From Dichotomocladium elegans (Eukaryota; Mucoromycota; Mucoromycetes; Mucorales; Lichtheimiaceae): a stretch of DNA of 64,000 nucleotides. Position 1 is the stretch's first letter. Each line of letters begins with the position of its first letter. The translations under genes were made by a program, and so were the position numbers. The notes beneath the pieces are model-generated. The model was not told the DNA's origin and made no database searches. It saw only the letters and a list, made by a program, of their open reading frames with translations. Where the stretch lies: positions 434,001 to 498,000 of the forward strand of contig JAIXMN010000005.1 in NCBI GenBank assembly GCA_025716815.1, in the 5' to 3' direction. Below, in pieces: positions 57,858-64,000 of the stretch.

Positions 57858-59062
57858 ATGGGCAACCTAATTTTCTACCAGGATGGCCAAGGTCATGTCG
57901 TTGATGAGCGTAGCTGTCTTGAACCTATGAACTATGCCATTGATGAGGAAATGTACTCACTTCAATCCGTTTGTTCTCACACTGAATATCTGCGTAGCAT
58001 ATTGTGCAAAGATAACCCTGAGCTTACTCCCACACGCATTCCCCAGCGAAAGGATACAGACATTCGGATGAAAGAAGCTGGGATCAAGCGCAGTTACACA
58101 GCATAAACCGACCAAGACAAGGTCAGATTTTTCAAACGGATGTTTGAGAAGATCTTGAGTGCGTCAGCTGCTAGGTCTCCATATTCGTTCAGTCCAGCGA
58201 TGGGCATTACAGTACAAGAAGGGCCCTGACAGCATCTTTAAGAAACCTAACACGGGGGGACCGTTCGCGTATTCTCAATGAAGAGCATAAGCGCATTCTT
58301 TTAGAATGCGTTGATGAAGACCCATCCATTGTTCTAGAGTATCTGCTCCAACGATTTGAGGGTCTCAAAGCATATAAAACGACGCTCCATCGATTTATGA
58401 AAACGTATGCAACTTGTCATTAAAAATAGTTCGGTTTCAGCCTATAGACAGGAATAATGTTGCGAAGATCCAAGAGCGCCTTGACTGAGTATGCAGATGG
58501 GATAGGACCGACATCGACTTCAAAGCTGCGTTTTTCTTTGATGAGTCTGGATTCCATATTAACATGAAATGCAGCATGGTGTGGTCCAAGAAAGGGACTC
58601 CTGCAGTGGTTACAGTACCAAAGACAGCCACAATCATGGGAGCAATCTCAGCATCAGGCATCATTCAATGTAGCTTGAGACTCCCGCAGCCACCAATCAA
58701 GAAAAGAAGAAGGCAGGTCAATCTGAAGTTGCGAGCAGAGGAGCTGCAACTGAACATCATCTCAGCTTCCTTAAGGCAACAATGGATGAGATGGATAAGT
58801 ATGAACATATGAAGGGCCATTTGTTGGTAATGGATAATGCACCTATCCATACGGCTCAGGATATTTCTGAATACATCGAGTCTCGGGGATATCGATATGC
58901 TTATCTTCCACCATACTCGCCTGAACTCAATTCTATTGAGCAGTTTTGGTCAGTGGTCAAGGGCAAAGTTAAATGCGATAGGTTGTTGGAAAGCGAGACG
59001 TTGATAACATAGATCTGCGAGGCATCCAACAGCTTAAAGCTGAGCGATTTCGAAGGTATCGC
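57858..59062 (+). pseudogene. Tc1/IS630-like DD34E transposase, broken
   Basis: Recognisable parts in order are the N-terminal region (MGNLIFYQDGQGHV...SVCSHTEYLRS, 57858-58100), the first catalytic Asp region (FDESGFHINMKCSMVWSKKG, about 58534-58590), VMDNAPIH with the second Asp (58833) and LPPYSPELNSIEQFW with the Glu (58938). There are 34 residues between the second Asp and the Glu, so it is DD34E as in Tc1. At least three frame breaks or stops separate these parts (for example TAA at 58104-58106), so it cannot make a full protein. The product would bind the terminal repeats and cut and paste the element at TA sites. Confidence 0.8.
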
Positions 59063-59159
59063 TTCTCATTCTCATATGTGCTTAGTTAACTGCCCTAATG
59101 TGAACAACTGTGATCCGACTTAGGATAGTTCTACACAGATCACAAGGTATAAATAGGTT

Positions 59160-59460
59160 AGAAAGGAAGTGTATGCGTATAAGAATTGATCTATCGAGGA
59201 CGTTCCCTTCGTGGGATCATCAATAGGTTTTGTTAGCCATCGGCCTGGCTTGGTTTCCTGTATAATGGAGATTTGAGAAAACTGGTTTTTGTTTATCAAA
59301 CCCATCCTCAGCCTCTCTTCCATCATCTTACCTGATATGAATCTTCATAATATTGACTTTCTTTTCATCCAAATTTAACACCTACTGTCTTTTGTACATT
59401 GACCAGTTTTTACAGCCCCTCCAAATGCCATGGAAAAGAGATGATCCAGCTACCTTTGGT
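59160..59460 (-). repeat. Partial copy of the family block between transposase and Fanzor
   Basis: On the minus strand this aligns with 62.52-62.72 kb: CTCTTTTCCATGGCA, an AT-rich intron-like stretch, then AAGATGATGGAAGAGAGG. Both copies encode a phrase like (P)DKTMEERV or MMEERLRMGL after the intron-like part. The orientation is the same as the 62.5 kb copy, so the Fanzor is flanked by direct repeats. Confidence 0.55.
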
Positions 59461-59656
59461 TTCTAACTTGTCCATTCATGTCGTTAGCCAGGTGCCCCTC
59501 AGGCAAGACGTGCGGTGAAGATCTGAGACATTGGCTAAAGAAATGTCATTAAAGTCAACAATATTTGCTATTCTGAGGCAAGTAATACATAGATAAATAT
59601 AAAATAAAAGTGACATGGGGGCATGGGGCATAGGGAAATGAATGTGATAGAAGAAT

Positions 59657-61870
59657 CTAATGCGGAGGTTGTGGCCCATGTGGGCCACGTGGTCCTGGTC
59701 GTCGCCGTGGTCCTCGTGCTCTTACGTTTCGCTGGTCCGGCTCTGGTTCCTGGATCCTGACAGCCGTCACGGCTCTTCGGGGAAATCTTTGGGGAACTGA
59801 GCCATCAGAACGAAGGCTGCGGATGATGTGGTGCATGTTGAGACATGCCGCCAAATCCCGGTTCCACACACGGCGTTGAGGACTGCAGTTTTGGTGACTG
59901 CATCTACAGAAAATATTACTATCACATTCAAAGGGAGAGAAAACTTCTTACCTAGGAGACCATGACATATAACCTCCGAACGCCATCTGTCTTCCCTTCC
60001 TCGATGGGCTGGTCGTGGATTTTGCACCCGCTTATATGTTGATAAGCTCTCATTGAGACAGGCTGGACAGCACCTGCTCGTCTTGTACTCGTCAATGAGG
60101 AACACCTCAAATCCGTTCTTCCGCAGTAGCATTCTAAACCCTTTTCCGCGCATGGGTTCGTGATATCTGGCATGGGGAGCCGGCCAGTTTCCCATCACAA
60201 ACACAGCGGTTTCTCCAAATTTTCTTTTCAGTTCGGTGATGAGCTTGAGGTCAGCACGGTGTTTGTTGAAGGTCGATGACAGACGAAGTTTGCGCATCAA
60301 AAAGCGACCGGGGTTATGCGTCGTTCCTGTTGATCCATAAAACTGCTGAAGAACAGCAGTTTGGTCATCCCTAGCAACGAGGAAGCGGGAGTACTCATCG
60401 ACTTCCAAAGTGTTGCTCCGGAACCCCGAGAGATCAAGTTCAGCACGTACAACTTCCTCGTCCTGATCCTTGAGTCGTTGTATCAATCGTCGGTGCTTCT
60501 TCGTCTTCCTGATCTTGTCTTGCTCTTGCTTGGTGTAGCGAAACTTGACAGGCTCAAGCGAAGTCGACCGCTCATGGGCACAGTAGAGCATATCTCTACG
60601 CCCTGGATCCACTGTTACGCATCGGCCTGCAATTTCTCGATGCTTCTCAGCGGTCAAACTATCTACGTATGGAGACTGCTCCTCCACCTTCGGAGCTGCA
60701 CCGGTTCTTGGGGGTGCGTCCCTGTCCCTTCTCTTCTTGATAATGGAGACTCCTACGCCATCCGTTTCAAGTGTACCACGAAATCGAAGTACTCCATTCT
60801 CTGCAGGCTTGAGAGCTTTGGAATGGACATCGATGACTTCATCCCATCCGCCAGGATAAGGAACTGATTTGACCCATAAGCGACCTAGAATGTTTTGCCA
60901 TATGATTTTTGCGTCAATCATTATGTATGACGGAGACCATGACCGACGAAGAGGGAAACAGGCAAATGCAGGCAACTGAAGTCGCTCGAAAAGGAGAGCG
61001 AGCTGGTAAAGTCTGCGATATGTTGGATTGGATGAACCTTTGCATCGTAGTAGATGCTATCGCTGTCAAAGGCGTGGGTAGTAGTGTAAGCATTGAAAAT
61101 TGGCCGGATGGTGTCGAAAGCTTCCTGAAGATAAGCTGGATCGTCTGGGATGTCGTCTCTGGATACGTTTCGACGAGCTACAATCTGCTTAAATGTTGTT
61201 GCGGGTGTAATGATTGTCTCTCGGATGCGTTGATTGATTTGTGTCGCGTCCAGACCTTGGCCAATCAGCTGCTCTTCAAGCTCCTCTTTCCGCTGTCGAA
61301 TATTCAGCAAGACATTGATAGCCCGCCGAAAATGTTGGCCGAATCGCATTGAATGTTATTGGTGTAAGCAACAACCATCTTGTCGCCTTCGTAATTTGCA
61401 CATTGCTGGGAGTATGGAAAGGATGGTCGTTCATAATTTGTATATAAGAGATATGGCGTCGAGTATTCATCAATCAGATTCCGGTATCGAGTCGTTTCCT
61501 CGCCACAGCCACGTCGTTTGTAATCGATCAATGCGAGCCAGACTTCAAGAAAGAATCTTTCGTTGATAAGAGCCCTGATGTCAAAATTTTCATTGGCTTG
61601 GAACTCATGGAGAAAAATGTATTTTGATAGTGCGTATGCATGCATTGTCATTATATTCACAAGTTCGACCAAATGGTTCAACTTTTCGCGGTACTCTTGT
61701 CTCCAGCCTATGCTGTCAATGGATGCTTTCACAACCATGGTACGATCGCGGGTTTCGGGTCGATGAACGTTCATACTTTTGTTGATTGTTTTAGTATGGT
61801 AGGTTGTCAATGAAACGAGTATATCAAAGAAAAAGAAAGAGTGAGAGTAAACAAGCGGTTTTCTACGCAA
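59657..61870 (-). pseudogene. Fanzor (eukaryotic TnpB-like RNA-guided DNA endonuclease), nearly complete
   Basis: Three minus-strand segments follow each other: 61870-61345 (N-terminal helical part), 61349 to about 61035 (RFGQHFRRAINVLLNIR...) and about 61035-59950 with a last exon to 59657. They contain FACFPLRRSWSPSYIMIDAK, RuvC-I VTVDPGRRDMLYC (Asp at about 60607), KFGETAVFVMGNWPAPHARYHEPM, the zinc ribbon CCPACLNES and, after an intron (about 59950-59906), WNRDLAACLNMHHI (RuvC-III, about 59868). The basic tail is rich in Arg, Pro and Gly. Two frameshifts (near 61345 and 61035) and an unclear final splice make this copy probably inactive, although single-base sequencing errors cannot be excluded. 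Fanzors cut DNA guided by an omega-RNA made near the element end. Confidence 0.82.
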
Positions 61871-61952
61871 AAGTATATATTATCTATTCTTTCTTATTTG
61901 ACTGGTCTCATACAAGCACTCAGATGGTAGGATTAACGGGAAATCAATTATG

Positions 61953-62108
61953 TACAGTGGCCATCCCTCATAGTGATATTCATTATAATGATAATTCATT
62001 GTAGCGATACACTTTACAGAACAAAATTACCAGGTAAGGCTTATTCCAATTCATTATAGTAATGCGATTTCCTGGAACCGAGGGTATCACTACAACAGGC
62101 GGCCACTA
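61953..62108. mobile_element. Small inserted repeat with pogo-like ends
   Basis: The ends CAGTGGCC...TAGTGATA and, on the other strand from the right, TAGTGGCC...TAGTGATA are imperfect inverted repeats flanked by TA. The inside is rich in ATTCATTATAATGA-type motifs, seen in pogo/Tigger-like elements. At about 155 bp it has no coding capacity. It sits upstream of the Fanzor start within E7. Confidence 0.5.
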
Positions 62109-62291
62109 TAACAGAAATGCACATCCAATTCTTATCAAACCGACCTCTGAATACGCCCAATACAATTTCGTTTCTAACAGCACCACGGACGGTATGTCGA
62201 TTGCTTAAATACGCTATGTGAACCGCCCAGGGCTAAAAAACCAAAATAAACAGTATCAATAAATGATGGAAATCGTCGATGAAAAGAGCAT

Positions 62292-62467
62292 GTGACCCGC
62301 CGCTCTATTTACTGCAGCATCGTTCATCACAAAGAAATTATGCAAGTACTATCCGAATGCAATAACAGGACGTTTCCAAGCTTCTGTACCGATTAAAGGA
62401 TCAGCGAGTGATGAAAATCGTGACCCGCCGCTGTATTTACTGCAGCATCGTTCATCACAAAGAAATT
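62292..62467. repeat. Two 48-bp direct repeats (62292-62339 and 62420-62467)
   Basis: The two units begin GTGACCCGCCGCT and end ACAAAGAAATT with one visible mismatch, and are separated by 80 bp of unrelated sequence. Preceding bases (GATGAAAA) are also similar, so the duplicated unit may be slightly longer. Confidence 0.85.
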
Positions 62468-62870
62468 TCTTCTGCTCCTCCTTGATTTCCTATAAATAAT
62501 GGACAACTGAGAAATCTCCTTTCTCCATCGATTTCATCCCGACCCTCTCTTCCATGGTCTTATCCGGTATGATCGCTATAATACCAAATTATTTTATTGC
62601 AACTAACATCCACTGTCCTTTATAGATTAACCAATCGTACCCGTGCTTGATGGGCCATGGAAGAGAGGAGTTCCTGAACACCCTTCCGCTCCTTCCACTC
62701 TTTTTCGCTGCCACCGCAGGCCCCATTCCGCTCCTTCCCTCCGCCGCCGCCATTCCCTCGTTTGGCGCCCTGGCAGCCTCCGCCTGTCCCTTCTGGTGTG
62801 CTGGCTCTCTCCTCCTGTTTCTCCGTCCCGGTTATCGCCGGGACTACCCAGGATAACTCCTGGGTCCTTC
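62460..62870 (-). repeat. Subterminal family block with twin stem-loops (E7)
   Basis: Two perfect stem-loops lie side by side: CCCGG/CCGGG around TTATCG (62827-62842) and CCCAGG/CCTGGG around ATAACT (62847-62864). On the minus strand they are followed by a purine-rich block and CTCTTCCATGGCCCATCAAG, nearly identical to 2.44-2.47 kb. An intron-like stretch and ATACCGGA(T/C)AA(G/A)ACCATGGAAGAG follow. The block is shared with E1, E3, E4 and, more weakly, E6. Confidence 0.7.
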
Positions 62871-63072
62871 GGGGCCCTTGAGTGTAAGTTAAAGCGTATG
62901 GAGGAGTAGTGTTTTTTCTGTTGACTAACAGGTTCTAATCCATGGATGCGAAATATTTTTGCCTATTGATACGACAAATTTATATAATACAATGCGACAT
63001 TTTTTTTTGTATTTTGCACGACATTATTTTATCTTGTTTACGACATTTATTTTTGAAAATAAAGTAGTATTA

Positions 63073-64000
63073 CTATGCCCATCAATCTAGATCGTCTAAG
63101 GAATATGCAAATGCCTTGAGTGTTTCATCTAGCACATAGAATAAAAATCCGCTGCTTTTATTGAACGGTTTACGCGATCTATCCGAGAAAACAATCACCA
63201 ACTATTATTACCAATTGTTCAATAAAGATGTATATATGCAAATTGGCATCCTATTGGATTCACAGCTAAGCAGGTCCATGGAAACCATAATTTTCAGATT
63301 CATCTCATGCCAGATCGAAACATTCAATATAATTGCCTGAATCAGGTCAAATACGTACCCGCGTACATTTTCAGATATAGTAACACTTGCTCGTCATCTT
63401 TCTATATTGTCCTCACTTCACAGAACATAAGATAGCACTGCAAATTCAAGCCTTTATGGCTTAACTAGAAGATCAGTTTCACTCGAAGTTGCATCAGTTC
63501 TATCCGCCTGTAACTGTGGAATTGCGAGATTATATTCGTTGGAACGACTATCGAAGGTTTATCTAGAAGGTAGTTCAGACCATTTATTAGAAAGAGGCGC
63601 TTCATAGCACTGATGAAGATAAAAAATAGCTTGTCAATCTCATCCTTCACAAATTGCGGACCGGTTCTCCCCTCAGATATAGGGCTACTTGGCATGTGTC
63701 AATTATATTCTGATATGCCTGGACGTCGATATGTTCCTTTTTCGTTAATCTGATAACGATGTCATGTCAGTTTTGAGAACCTAAGTATTATAGAACACCT
63801 CGATATCCTTATCGTCAATGGTACGCCTGCTAGTCAGATGAATCATCGATAATTGTTTTAGGCGCAACAGCAGTGAAAGGTGTGTTTTGATGGTCGCTGT
63901 CTTGTTTGTCCGGCGCTCCTCTATTCCTTCTTTATTCCATCATCCCTACATAGCGACGCGCATAGTTTTGAGGACGTCGTTATCAGGGTGATTTAATTAC
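63073..64000. other. AT-rich stretch without a recognisable gene
   Basis: Only short ORFs without recognisable motifs. The right flank of the 57.7 kb transposon. Nothing further could be supported. Confidence 0.4.

Larger units (their letters stand above)
57716..63072. mobile_element. Tc1-like composite transposon with a Fanzor gene (copy E7)
   Basis: The two ends are imperfect inverted repeats. The left reads TACACT...TTTTTCAAAATCAAAGTCGCA. The right, read inwards, gives ACTACTTTATTTTCAAAAAT then AAATGTCGTA. Both carry several more GTCG(C/T)A motifs, and each abuts a TA dinucleotide. Inside, in order: a Tc1-like transposase (plus, 57858-59062), a partial family block (59160-59460), the Fanzor gene (minus, 61870-59657), a small inserted repeat (61953-62108), a 48-bp duplication, a second family block with two stem-loops (62460-62870) and the right end. 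The E1 copy has the same order in reverse. At about 5.36 kb this is the most complete copy, yet both genes carry lesions. Confidence 0.75.

Noticed and set aside
57716..63072. Treating the Fanzor as a CRISPR-Cas12 gene with a nearby array
   Set aside because: No regularly spaced repeats occur; the only duplication (48 bp, two units) is not an array, and the host is a fungus.

Overview
This window is eukaryotic nuclear DNA, most likely from an early-diverging fungus of the Mucoromycota (inference). The evidence is: genes on both strands broken by many short introns (about 45-130 bp, GT-AG with a few GC-AG); fungal gene content (MTC6, tricalbin, a WC-2-like PAS-GATA factor, Yop1, Hul5, Xrn1, Rpc25); animal-like genes missing from most Dikarya (an SMCR8/FLCN-type DENN protein, an NCOA5-like RRM protein, a PDCD7/U11-59K-like protein); and transposons with Fanzor genes. 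There are no operons, ribosomal RNAs, convincing tRNAs or CRISPR arrays.

Layout of host genes: 1-255 tail of a MoaB/CinA-type protein; 1163-1975 small HTH plus Myb/SANT gene; 5560-6219 (-) membrane protein with a PPAY motif; 6490-7584 (-) sepiapterin-reductase-like SDR; 7824-9998 (-) NCOA5-like RRM protein; 11028-14260 (-) Q-rich C2H2 zinc-finger factor; 15.9-17.5 kb (-) unrecognised, possibly decayed gene; 20873-25504 tricalbin; 25662-26642 RPC25; 26790-28806 (-) MTC6; 29748-33976 HUL5/UBE3C HECT ligase; 35.07-37.96 kb (-) SMCR8-like; 38544-39275 (-) YOP1; 39885-44674 XRN1; 48297-48869 (-) mitochondrial ribosomal uL29m; 49227-50407 (-) quinone-oxidoreductase-like MDR; 51346-51636 (-) small unknown; 53266-53853 (-) PDCD7-like; 55429-57266 WC-2-like.

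The spaces between these genes hold one family of Tc1/IS630-like (DD34E) transposons in many states of decay. Two copies (2.14-4.13 kb and 57.7-63.07 kb) share one architecture: a terminal inverted repeat rich in GTCGCA motifs, a subterminal stem-loop, a conserved purine-rich block, a Fanzor (eukaryotic TnpB-like, RuvC plus zinc ribbon) gene, a Tc1-like transposase gene running towards it, and the other terminal repeat. Other copies have lost the Fanzor (46.5-48.27 kb) or both genes (34.4-34.9 kb and 18.42-18.89 kb). A third Fanzor relic lies at 44.9-45.9 kb. In five copies the stem-loop keeps a similar loop (around GATAA) while both stem arms change together, which points to selection on the structure.

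Host gene functions cover mRNA turnover (Xrn1), Pol III transcription (Rpc25), proteasome-linked ubiquitination (Hul5; possible Rsp5 adaptor at 5.6 kb), ER shaping and ER-plasma membrane contacts (Yop1, tricalbin), DENN-type regulation (SMCR8-like), light sensing (WC-2-like) and possibly minor-spliceosome function (PDCD7-like). All functions are read from sequence motifs by eye; no database search was run. Splice sites were chosen by hand from frame continuity and family consensus, so individual exon edges may be off by a base or more.
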